In this document: piece after piece, positions 8,331 through 15,708 of the stretch
How the letters are laid out: every line of letters starts with the position of its first letter
Numbering within the stretch: the first letter of the stretch is position 1
Assembly (NCBI RefSeq): GCF_007556705.1
Contig: NZ_VJOL01000005.1
Coordinates: forward strand, 1 to 64,000
From: Tepidimonas thermarum
GTDB taxonomy: Bacteria; Pseudomonadota; Gammaproteobacteria; Burkholderiales; Burkholderiaceae_C
DNA: 64,000 nt
Direction: 5' to 3'
The notes under the pieces: model-generated
What the model saw: the letters and a program-made list of their open reading frames with translations, nothing else
Databases searched by the model: none
What the model was told of the DNA's origin: nothing
Translations under genes and position numbers: made by a program

Positions 8331-9110
8331 ATGGCGAACCTGACCATCGACGTGAGCGGCCACCGCGCCACCGTCACGCTCACGCGCGCCGAGCTGCGCA
8401 ACGCCTTCAACGACGAGGTGATCGCCGAGCTGACCGCGGCCTTTCGCGCGCTGGGGGCACGCGACGATGTGCGCGCCATCGTGCTGGCGGCCGAGGGGCC
8501 GGCGTTTTGCGCCGGGGCGGATCTGAACTGGATGCGCCGCATGGCCGACTACAGCCGTGCAGAGAACCTGGCCGATGCCGGCCGGCTGGCGACCATGTTG
8601 CGCACGATTTTCGAATGCCCCAAGCCCACCGTGGCGCGCGTGCAGGGGGACGTGTACGCGGGCGGCATGGGCCTGGTGGCGGTCTGCGACATCGCGGTGG
8701 CGGTGCCCACGGCGGGCTTTTGCCTCAGCGAGGTCAAGCTGGGCCTGATCCCGGCCACCATCGGCCCCTACGTGGTGCGGGCGATGGGCGCGCGCGCTGC
8801 GCACCGCTACTTCCTGACCGCCGAGCGCTTTGACGCCGCCGAGGCGTTGCGCATCGGCTTCGTGCACGAGGTGGTGCCGGCCGAGGCGTTGGATGCGCGG
8901 GTCGATGCGCTGGTGCAGGCGCTGTGCGCCAACGGCCCGCAGGCGCTGCGCGCGTGCAAGCGACTGCTGCACGACGTGGCTGATGCGCCGTTGGACGATG
9001 CGCTGGTGACGCGTACCGTCGAAGCCATTGCCGACATTCGCGCCAGCGCCGAAGGGCGCGAGGGCGTCCAGTCCTTCCTGCACAAGCGCAAGCCCCAATG
9101 GCTGGCGTGA
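8331..9110 (+). CDS. liuC: Enoyl-CoA hydratase, likely methylglutaconyl-CoA hydratase
   Basis: Crotonase-family protein of 259 aa. By position it hydrates 3-methylglutaconyl-CoA to HMG-CoA. The oxyanion-hole segments are AFCAGADLNWM and DVYAGGMGLVAVCD. The segment CLSEVKLGLIPATIGPYV carries the Glu that aligns with a catalytic Glu of hydratases, and DLNWM with Met-Arg-Arg following is typical of the AUH/LiuC group. Start ATG 8331, 10 bases after mccB. Lying between mccB and mccA is the common liu order, which supports the specific role over a generic hydratase. Confidence 0.88.
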   Translation: MANLTIDVSGHRATVTLTRAELRNAFNDEVIAELTAAFRALGARDDVRAIVLAAEGPAFCAGADLNWMRRMADYSRAENLADAGRLATMLRTIFECPKPTVARVQGDVYAGGMGLVAVCDIAVAVPTAGFCLSEVKLGLIPATIGPYVVRAMGARAAHRYFLTAERFDAAEALRIGFVHEVVPAEALDARVDALVQALCANGPQALRACKRLLHDVADAPLDDALVTRTVEAIADIRASAEGREGVQSFLHKRKPQWLA

Positions 9111-9123
9111 TGGAGTAGCCCCC

Positions 9124-11163
9124 ATGTTTGCGAAGATTCTCATTGCCAACCGCGGCGAGATCGCCTGCCGCGTGGCCGCCACGGCGCGCCGCCTGGGCAT
9201 ACGCACCGTGGCCGTGTATTCCGAGGCCGATGCGCAGGCGCGCCATGTGAGCGCCTGTGATGAGGCGGTGTGCATCGGCGGCGCGGCGCCCCAAGACAGC
9301 TACCTGCGCTGGGAGCGCATCCTGGAGGCGGCGCGCGCCACCGGTGCGCAAGCCATCCACCCCGGCTACGGTTTTTTGAGCGAGAACGAGGGCTTTGCCC
9401 AGGCGTGCGCAGACGCCGGGCTGGTGTTCATCGGCCCGCCGCCTGCCGCCATCGCCGCCATGGGCCTGAAGGCAGAGTCCAAGCGCCTGATGGAGGCAGC
9501 CGGCGTCCCCCTGGTGCCGGGCTACCACGGCGCGGATCAGGACGCGCGCCTGCTCAAGGCCGAGGCCGAGCGCATTGGCTACCCCGTCCTGATCAAGGCC
9601 AGCGCCGGCGGTGGCGGCAAGGGCATGCGGCGGGTGGACGCGCCCGAGGCCTTCGACGACGCCCTGGCCTCGTGCCAGCGCGAGGCGCTCAACAGCTTTG
9701 GCGACGCGGCGGTGCTCATCGAAAAATACGTGCAGCGCCCGCGCCACATCGAAATCCAGGTGTTTGCCGATGCGCACGGCAACGTGGTGTACCTGTTCGA
9801 GCGCGATTGCTCGGTGCAGCGTCGCCACCAGAAGGTGCTGGAGGAGGCGCCCGCGCCTGGCATGCCGCCGCAGCTGCGCGAGCGTATGGGCCTGGCGGCG
9901 GTGGCTGCCGCGCGCGCCGTCGGCTACGTCGGCGCGGGGACGGTGGAGTTCATCGTCGAGCAGCCGCAAGGCTACGACCACCCGGAGGCGATGCGCTTTT
10001 ACTTCATGGAGATGAACACGCGGCTGCAGGTCGAGCACCCGGTGACCGAGGCCATCACCGGGCTGGACCTGGTCGAGTGGCAGTTGCGCGTGGCGGCTGG
10101 CGAGCGGCTGCCACTGGCGCAGCACGAGCTGCGCCTGCAGGGCCACGCGATCGAAGCGCGCATTTGCGCCGAAAACCCGGACAACCACTTTTTGCCCGCC
10201 ACCGGCACGCTGGCGGCCTACCGCAAGCCGGCCTGCAGCGCCTTTGCCGTGGCGGACGTGCGCATCGACGACGGCGTGGCCGAGGGCGACACCATCAGCC
10301 CGCACTACGACTCGATGATCGCCAAGCTGATCGTGCGCGGTGATACGCGCGAGCAGGCGCTGGCCCGGCTGGATCAGGCGCTGGCGCAGCTGCACATCGT
10401 CGGGGTGGCCAACAACGTGGCCTTTCTGCGCCAGGTGGTGCGCAGCGAGTCGTTTGCGCGCGCACGGCTGGATACCGCGCTCATCGAACGCGAGGCGGCC
10501 GTGTTGTTCCACCCACAGCCGGTGCCCTTGCCAGCTGCGGTGGCGATCGCCGTGGCCCACACCTTGCATAGCGAGGCGTGCAGCGCCGCTGCCGTGGCCG
10601 CGCACGACCCGTGGGACGCCCGCGACGGCTTTGCCAGCCACGGCGAGCGCAGCCGGCGCTTCGCCTTCCTGTGGGGCGACGACACCGTGCCCGCACGCCT
10701 GACGTGGCGCCGCGACGGCACGCACTGGCTGGTGGTGGGGGAGGGCGACGCCGCCGTGGCCGGGGCCCTGCGCTGGCGCGCGTCCCCGGGCGGGGGCTGG
10801 GCGCTGGGCGTGTCGTTTGCCGGCGCAGACTGGCGCACCAGCGTCTACGCGCAAGGCGAGCGTCTGCACCTGTTCACGCCGCAGGGGTCGGCCGCCATCG
10901 TCGAGGTGGACCTGCTGGCCCATGCGGGGGACACCGCGGCCGAGGGCGGGAGCCTGACCGCCCCCATGCCGGGCAAGGTGGTCGCGGTGCTGGTGCAGCC
11001 GGGCGACGCGGTGAAGAAGGGCCAGCCGCTGGCCGTGTTGGAGGCGATGAAGATGGAGCACACCATCGCCGCGCCGGCCGACGGCACGGTGGCCGAGGTG
11101 CTGTATGCGCCCGGTGAGCAGGTGCCCGAGGGCGCGGCGCTGTTGCGCCTGGGCGCCGAGTAA
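9124..11163 (+). CDS. mccA: Methylcrotonoyl-CoA carboxylase, biotin-containing (alpha) subunit
   Basis: Biotin carboxylase plus biotin carrier, 679 aa. The N-terminal FAKILIANRGEIACRV starts the carboxylase. The ATP-grasp glycine loop KASAGGGGKGMRR is at ~157-169, followed by VEKYVQRPRHIEIQVFAD (with I at the first position) and FMEMNTRLQVEHPVTE. The carrier domain ends with the biotinylation motif EAMKMEH (~639-645; biotin on the Lys). Start ATG 9124, 13 bases after the hydratase. A strong GC hairpin follows the stop. Confidence 0.95.
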   Translation: MFAKILIANRGEIACRVAATARRLGIRTVAVYSEADAQARHVSACDEAVCIGGAAPQDSYLRWERILEAARATGAQAIHPGYGFLSENEGFAQACADAGLVFIGPPPAAIAAMGLKAESKRLMEAAGVPLVPGYHGADQDARLLKAEAERIGYPVLIKASAGGGGKGMRRVDAPEAFDDALASCQREALNSFGDAAVLIEKYVQRPRHIEIQVFADAHGNVVYLFERDCSVQRRHQKVLEEAPAPGMPPQLRERMGLAAVAAARAVGYVGAGTVEFIVEQPQGYDHPEAMRFYFMEMNTRLQVEHPVTEAITGLDLVEWQLRVAAGERLPLAQHELRLQGHAIEARICAENPDNHFLPATGTLAAYRKPACSAFAVADVRIDDGVAEGDTISPHYDSMIAKLIVRGDTREQALARLDQALAQLHIVGVANNVAFLRQVVRSESFARARLDTALIEREAAVLFHPQPVPLPAAVAIAVAHTLHSEACSAAAVAAHDPWDARDGFASHGERSRRFAFLWGDDTVPARLTWRRDGTHWLVVGEGDAAVAGALRWRASPGGGWALGVSFAGADWRTSVYAQGERLHLFTPQGSAAIVEVDLLAHAGDTAAEGGSLTAPMPGKVVAVLVQPGDAVKKGQPLAVLEAMKMEHTIAAPADGTVAEVLYAPGEQVPEGAALLRLGAE

Positions 11164-11174
11164 AGCGCGGGACG

Positions 11175-11195
11175 GCGCAGCCGCCGCGGCTGCGC
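11175..11195 (+). terminator. Hairpin between mccA and the 2-hydroxyacid dehydrogenase
   Basis: GCGCAGCCG (11175-11183) and CGGCTGCGC (11187-11195) pair perfectly over 9 bp with a 3-base loop. There is no T tract. It may attenuate or end part of the mcc transcript, or protect the mccA 3' end. Confidence 0.45.
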
Positions 11196-11208
11196 TAGGC
11201 TGTGGCGC

Positions 11209-12129
11209 ATGCACGTCACCTTTTGTTGCACCGACACCAAGGCCGAGCCGTGGCTGGCCGGCCTGCGCGCCGCGCTGCCCGGCGCCACCGTCAGCGCATG
11301 GACGCCGGGGGCGCCCCCGGCGGACTATGCGGTCGTCTGGGCGCCGCCGCAGCGCTTCCTCGACGAGCAGCCGCGCCTGCGCGCCCTGTTCAACATCGGG
11401 GCTGGCGTGGACGCGCTGCTGCGCCTGCGGCTGCCCCCGGGCCTGCGGGTGGTGCGGCTGGACGACGCCGGCATGGCCGTGCAGATGGCCGAGTACGTGT
11501 GCCATGCCGTCATCCGCCACTTCCGCGCGTTGGACGCCTACGACGCCGCCCAACGCGAGGCGCGCTGGGCCTTTCGCAAACCGCAGCGGCGCGCCGACTT
11601 CACCGTCGGCCTGTTGGGTATGGGGGTGCTCGGCACGCGCGTGGCCCAGGCGCTGCAGGTGTTCGAATTTCCGGTCATCGGCTACAGCCGCAGCCCCAAG
11701 GCCGCGCCCGGCGTGACCAGCTTCCACGGCGAAGCGGGGCTGGCCCCGTTCCTGGCGCGCAGCCGCGTGCTGGTCAACCTGTTGCCGCTGACGCCGCAGA
11801 CGCACGGGATCCTCAACCGCCACACCCTGGGCCGCCTGCCGTCAGGGGCCTACGTGATCAACGTGGCGCGCGGCGCCCATCTGGTCGAGGAGGACCTGCT
11901 TGCGCTGCTCGACAGCGGCCATTTGAGTGGCGCCACGCTCGACGTCTTTGCCACCGAGCCGCTGCCAGCTGACCACCCGTTTTGGCACCATCCGCGCATC
12001 ACCGTCACGCCCCACACCGCCGCGCGCACCTTGCGCGAGGAAAGCATCGCCCAGATCGCCGGCAAAATCCAGGCGCTGGAGCGCGGCGAGCCGATTCGCG
12101 GCGTCGTTGACCCCGCGCGGGGATATTGA
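11209..12129 (+). CDS. D-2-hydroxyacid dehydrogenase, GhrA-like (glyoxylate/hydroxypyruvate reductase)
   Basis: NAD(P)H-dependent reductase of 2-oxo acids, 306 aa. The Rossmann glycine motif is VGLLGMGVLGTRVA (~132-145). The catalytic set is visible: Arg in VINVARGAHLVEEDLL, Glu in DVFATEPLPADHPFW, His in ITVTPHTAA. The short N-terminal part and the WAFRKPQ segment are typical of the GhrA subfamily. It sits inside the leucine-degradation cluster but has no obvious step there. A role on a branched 2-oxo acid or on glyoxylate is possible; neither is shown by the sequence. Confidence 0.85.
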   Translation: MHVTFCCTDTKAEPWLAGLRAALPGATVSAWTPGAPPADYAVVWAPPQRFLDEQPRLRALFNIGAGVDALLRLRLPPGLRVVRLDDAGMAVQMAEYVCHAVIRHFRALDAYDAAQREARWAFRKPQRRADFTVGLLGMGVLGTRVAQALQVFEFPVIGYSRSPKAAPGVTSFHGEAGLAPFLARSRVLVNLLPLTPQTHGILNRHTLGRLPSGAYVINVARGAHLVEEDLLALLDSGHLSGATLDVFATEPLPADHPFWHHPRITVTPHTAARTLREESIAQIAGKIQALERGEPIRGVVDPARGY

Positions 12130-12162
12130 GGGCACATCCATGACACGCAAGAGGATTCGACC

Positions 12163-13095
12163 ATGAGCACCGCGCACTACCCCGCCCGCGTTCGGCTGGT
12201 GGACGTCAGCCCGCGCGATGGGCTGCAAAACGAACCGCAGCCCGTGCCTGCGGCGGTCAAGATCGAACTGGTGCACCGGCTGCAGGCGGCGGGGCTCCAA
12301 GAAATCGAAGTGACGAGCTACGTCAGCCCCAAGTGGGTGCCGCAGATGGCCGACAACCACGAGGTGATGCAAGGCATCACGCGCCGGCCGGGCGTGCGCT
12401 ATGCGGTGCTCACCCCCAACCTCAAGGGCTTCGAGGCGGCGTTGCAGGACCGGCCCGATGAGATCGTGGTCTTTGGTGCGGCCAGCGAGGCGTTCAGCCA
12501 GAAAAACATCAACTGCAGCATTGCCGAGAGCATCGAGCGCTTTGCGCCGGTGGTGGAAGCCGCACGCCAGGCCGGCATCGCCGTGCGCGGCGCCATGAGC
12601 TGCACCGTGGGCTGCCCGTACGAAGGCGACGTGCCGCCCGAGCGCGTGGGCATGCTGGCCCGGTTGATGAAGGACATCGGCGTGCAACGCGTGGACGTGG
12701 CCGACACCATCGGCGTGGGCACGCCGCTGAAGGTGCAGCGCGCCATCGAGGCCACGCTGGCGCATTTCGATATCGACCACATCAGCGGTCATTTCCACGA
12801 CACCTACGGCCAGGCGCTGGCCAACACGCTGGCGGCGCTGCAGATGGGGGTGTGGAACTTTCAGTCCTCGGTCGCGGGGCTGGGCGGCTGCCCCTATGCC
12901 AAAGGGGCCACGGGCAACGTGGCGACCGAAGACGTGGTGTACCTGCTGCACGGCCTGGGGATCGACACCGGCATCGATCTGGAGGCGCTGGCCGACACCG
13001 GTGCCTGGATCAGCGAGCGGCTGGGGCGTCCAACCGGCTCGCGCGCCGGGCGCGCGCTGCTGGCGCGCCGCGCGGCCGCGATGGGGGGGTGCTAG
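12163..13095 (+). CDS. mvaB: Hydroxymethylglutaryl-CoA lyase
   Basis: Cleaves HMG-CoA to acetyl-CoA and acetoacetate, the last step of leucine degradation. 310 aa, TIM-barrel of the HMGL-like family. VRLVDVSPRDGLQNE at the N-terminus holds the metal-binding Asp and catalytic Arg-Asp. GAMSCTVGCPYEGDV and SGHFHDTYGQALAN supply further metal ligands. The GLGGCPYAKGATGNVATEDVVY segment carries the signature catalytic Cys loop. Start ATG 12163. It completes the mccB-liuC-mccA set. Confidence 0.95.
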   Translation: MSTAHYPARVRLVDVSPRDGLQNEPQPVPAAVKIELVHRLQAAGLQEIEVTSYVSPKWVPQMADNHEVMQGITRRPGVRYAVLTPNLKGFEAALQDRPDEIVVFGAASEAFSQKNINCSIAESIERFAPVVEAARQAGIAVRGAMSCTVGCPYEGDVPPERVGMLARLMKDIGVQRVDVADTIGVGTPLKVQRAIEATLAHFDIDHISGHFHDTYGQALANTLAALQMGVWNFQSSVAGLGGCPYAKGATGNVATEDVVYLLHGLGIDTGIDLEALADTGAWISERLGRPTGSRAGRALLARRAAAMGGC

Positions 13096-13096
13096 G

Positions 13097-13603
13097 GTGT
13101 GCGGCGCCGCAGTCAAACCCTTGCCCGCGGGCGTGCAGCGCGTGGCGGCCGCCCTGCAAGCGCTGGGCGCCCGGCACGCGCCGGTGCTGCTGGACGATGC
13201 GGCGCGCACCGCCCAGCAGGCGGCTGACGCGCTGGGCGTGGCGCTGGGCCAGATCGCCAAAAGCATCATCTTTCGCCGCCTGCCGGACGACGCGGCGGTG
13301 CTCGTCGTCACCAGTGGCGACCGGCGGGTGGACGAGGCCAAGGTGGCGGCGTTGGTCTGTGCGCCGGGCCAGTCACTCGGGCGGGCGGACGCCGCCTTCG
13401 TCAAGGCAGCCACCGGATTTTCGATCGGTGGCGTCGCGCCGCTGGCGCACGCGCGGCCGCCGGTCACGCTCATCGACGCCGAGCTGTTTCGCTTTGACGT
13501 CATCTGGGCGGCGGCAGGCCACCCGCACGCGGTTTTTGCGCTGACCCCGACCGAGCTGCGGGCATGGACCGGCGCGCCCGCGGCCGACGTGACCGCGCGC
13601 TAG
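13097..13603 (+). CDS. YbaK/EbsC-family aminoacyl-tRNA deacylase
   Basis: Single-domain protein of the YbaK fold (168 aa), relatives of which hydrolyse mischarged tRNA such as Cys-tRNA(Pro) made by prolyl-tRNA synthetase. The conserved Lys in LGQIAKSIIFR and the GFSIGGVAPLAH loop fit the family. The same fold occurs as the editing insert of ProS in this window. The likely start is GTG 13097, one base after the mvaB stop, implying translational coupling; a later start is possible because the first ~12 residues are not conserved. Its exact tRNA substrate cannot be told from sequence. Confidence 0.8.
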   Translation: MCGAAVKPLPAGVQRVAAALQALGARHAPVLLDDAARTAQQAADALGVALGQIAKSIIFRRLPDDAAVLVVTSGDRRVDEAKVAALVCAPGQSLGRADAAFVKAATGFSIGGVAPLAHARPPVTLIDAELFRFDVIWAAAGHPHAVFALTPTELRAWTGAPAADVTAR

Positions 13604-13612
13604 CATCGCGCC

Positions 13613-13855
13613 ATGACCGCCAAGCCCTCCGAGCGCCGGCGCGTGGCGCTGGCCGACGCCCTGGCCCGCCGCCCTGCCGGTGCGCCCGTGCCCTCGCCCT
13701 GCGTGGGGGTGTGCCGCATCGACGCGGCCACCGGCTGGTGTGCCGGCTGCTGGCGCACCCTGGATGAGATCGCGGCCTGGGGCGCGAGCGACGACGCCAC
13801 CCGCCTGCGCATTTGGCAGGCGGTCGAGGCACGGCAGGCTGGCACGCCGCCCTGA
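13613..13855 (+). CDS. DUF1289 family small Cys-rich protein
   Basis: 80 aa protein with the DUF1289 core SPCVGVCRIDAATGWCAGCWRT, then LDEIAAW. Four Cys are arranged as C-x3-C and C-x2-C, suggesting a metal or cluster site. Family function is unknown; related domains occur fused to oxidoreductases. The gene begins 10 bases after the YbaK-type gene and probably ends the operon. A TAGCAT just before the start could also be a local -10. Confidence 0.8.
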   Translation: MTAKPSERRRVALADALARRPAGAPVPSPCVGVCRIDAATGWCAGCWRTLDEIAAWGASDDATRLRIWQAVEARQAGTPP

Positions 13856-13883
13856 ACCTCGCCCGGGCTGGCCATGGCGCCGA

Positions 13884-13903
13884 ACATGATCTATAGTGCA
13901 TGT
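13884..13903 (+). promoter_or_regulatory. Possible promoter/operator upstream of formate dehydrogenase
   Basis: The 95-base gap before the fused fds gene holds an inverted repeat, ACATG (13884-13888) and CATGT (13899-13903), around TATAGT. The geometry is like a LysR-type T-N11-A site overlapping a -10. No lysR gene is nearby. A strong GGAAGGAG Shine-Dalgarno lies further down, before the GTG start. Confidence 0.3.
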
Positions 13904-13950
13904 CGATCGCCCCGTGACAGCAGACCTCCGGGGCTGGGAAGGAGTGATCG

Positions 13951-15708
13951 GTGAATTTACCTGCATTGGCTGCACCGCCGCTGGCGCCCAAGGGGCGGGC
14001 GACGCCCAAGGGACGGGTGCCCTCGGACGCCGCCCGTCAGGCCGTGGCCCATTGGTGCGAGGGGCTCGAACCCCGTCGCGATCTGCTCATCGAGCACCTG
14101 CACCGGCTGCAGGACGGGGTGGGCGGCTTGTCGCGCGACCATCTGGCAGCGCTGGCCGAACGCCTGCGTCTGAGCCAGGCCGAGGTGTACGAGGTCGCCA
14201 CGTTCTACCACCACTTTCGCGTGCTCGACGATGGCCAGGCGCCGCCGCGGGTGACGGTGCGCGTGTGCACCAGCCTGCCATGCGCGCTGGCGGGCGGCGA
14301 TGCGTTGCTGGCGCGGCTGCGCACCGCGCTGGCTGGGGATGCGCAGGTGGCGGTGCAAGCCGCCCCGTGCCAGGGTCAGTGCCACCGGGCGCCTGCGGTT
14401 TGCGTCGGGCAGCGACAACTTGCCCCCGCGTCGAGCGAGGCGGTCCAGGCATGTGTGCGGGCGGGCGACACCGCGCCGCGCCCCGTGCCGGCCAGCGCCG
14501 CCCCGGCGCGCGCCCAGGACTACGCGCAGCTCGAACGCCTGCTCAGCGGTGCGCCGCGCCCCATCGACGTGCTGCGCGAGCTCGAAGCCAGTGGCCTGCG
14601 CGGCCTGGGCGGCGCGGGTTTTCCGGCGTGGCGCAAATGGGCGACGGTGGCGGGGCAGCCCGGCCCCCGCCATGGCGTGGTCAACATCGACGAGGGCGAA
14701 GTCGGCACCTTCAAGGATTGGCACCTGCTCGCGCACGACCCGCGCCCGGCGCTGGAGGGCATGCTGATCGCGGCCGCAGTGGTCGGTCTGGAGCGTGTGT
14801 GGCTGTACGTGCGCGACGAGTACCACGACGTGCGCGTGCTGCTGGCGCGTGAGCTGGAGGACCTGCGCGCGCGCCTGGCCGCGTGGCAGCAGCGCTACCC
14901 GGCCGCCTTTGGCGATGTGACCGCGCGTACGTCAGGCGGCGGCCCCTTGCTGCCGCCGGGCGGCCCGGTCATCGAGCTGCGGCGTGGCGCGGGCGCCTAC
15001 ATCTGCGGCGAGGAGTCGGCCCTGATCGAGTCGCTGGAGGGGCGGCGCGGCATGCCCCGCCTGCGGCCCCCGATCACCGCCGTGCGTGGGGTGTTCGGCC
15101 GCCCCACGCTGGCGCACAACGTGGAGACGCTGTGGTGGCTGCCCACCCTGTTGCGCGACGGCGGGGCGGCCTGGGCCGCGGCGGGCGTGCGCGGCCGCAG
15201 CGGCTGGCGGCACTACAGCGTCAGCGGCCGCGTGCGCCAGCCCGGGTGTTACCGGTTGCCGGCGGGCAGCACCCTCAACGAGTTGATCGCCGCCGCCGGC
15301 GGCATGGCCGACGGGCATCGGCTCTATGCCTATTTGCCTGGGGGTGCCTCAGGGGGTATCCTGCCCGCGGCGCTGGCCGATGTGCCGCTGGACTTCGACA
15401 CCCTGGCCGATTACGGCGCGTTTGTCGGCTCGATGGCGGTGGTCGTGCTCTCCGAGGCCGACCGTGCGCGGGACGCCGCACTGTCGCTGATGCGCTTCTT
15501 CGAACACGAGTCCTGCGGGCAGTGCACCCCCTGCCGGGCGGGCACGACGCAGGCGGTGGCGTTGTTGCAGGCCCCGGTGTGGGACCGCGCGCGTTTGGAC
15601 GACCTTTCGCACACCCTGCGCGACGCCTCCATCTGCGGCCTGGGGCAGGCCGCGCCCAACCCGGTCGACAGCGTGCTGCGCTTCTTTCCCCACGAGGTGA
15701 CGCCATGA
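13951..15708 (+). CDS. NAD-dependent formate dehydrogenase, fused gamma-beta subunit (NuoE-NuoF type)
   Basis: Diaphorase subunit passing electrons from formate to NAD. 585 aa, a fusion of two subunits that are separate in FdsGBA enzymes. Residues ~1-165 are NuoE/FdsG-like with a 2Fe-2S Cys set (VCTSLPC ~104-110, APCQGQC ~137-143). The rest is NuoF/FdsB-like: GLGGAGFP (~218), NIDEGEVGTFKDW (~245, FMN/NADH site), AGAYICGEESALIESLEG (~346) and the 4Fe-4S Cys set ESCGQCTPC with a later ICGLG. Start GTG 13951, with GGAAGGAG upstream. The stop overlaps the next start (ATGA). Size and fusion match the beta subunit of the two-subunit Methylobacterium FDH1. Confidence 0.9.
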   Translation: MNLPALAAPPLAPKGRATPKGRVPSDAARQAVAHWCEGLEPRRDLLIEHLHRLQDGVGGLSRDHLAALAERLRLSQAEVYEVATFYHHFRVLDDGQAPPRVTVRVCTSLPCALAGGDALLARLRTALAGDAQVAVQAAPCQGQCHRAPAVCVGQRQLAPASSEAVQACVRAGDTAPRPVPASAAPARAQDYAQLERLLSGAPRPIDVLRELEASGLRGLGGAGFPAWRKWATVAGQPGPRHGVVNIDEGEVGTFKDWHLLAHDPRPALEGMLIAAAVVGLERVWLYVRDEYHDVRVLLARELEDLRARLAAWQQRYPAAFGDVTARTSGGGPLLPPGGPVIELRRGAGAYICGEESALIESLEGRRGMPRLRPPITAVRGVFGRPTLAHNVETLWWLPTLLRDGGAAWAAAGVRGRSGWRHYSVSGRVRQPGCYRLPAGSTLNELIAAAGGMADGHRLYAYLPGGASGGILPAALADVPLDFDTLADYGAFVGSMAVVVLSEADRARDAALSLMRFFEHESCGQCTPCRAGTTQAVALLQAPVWDRARLDDLSHTLRDASICGLGQAAPNPVDSVLRFFPHEVTP

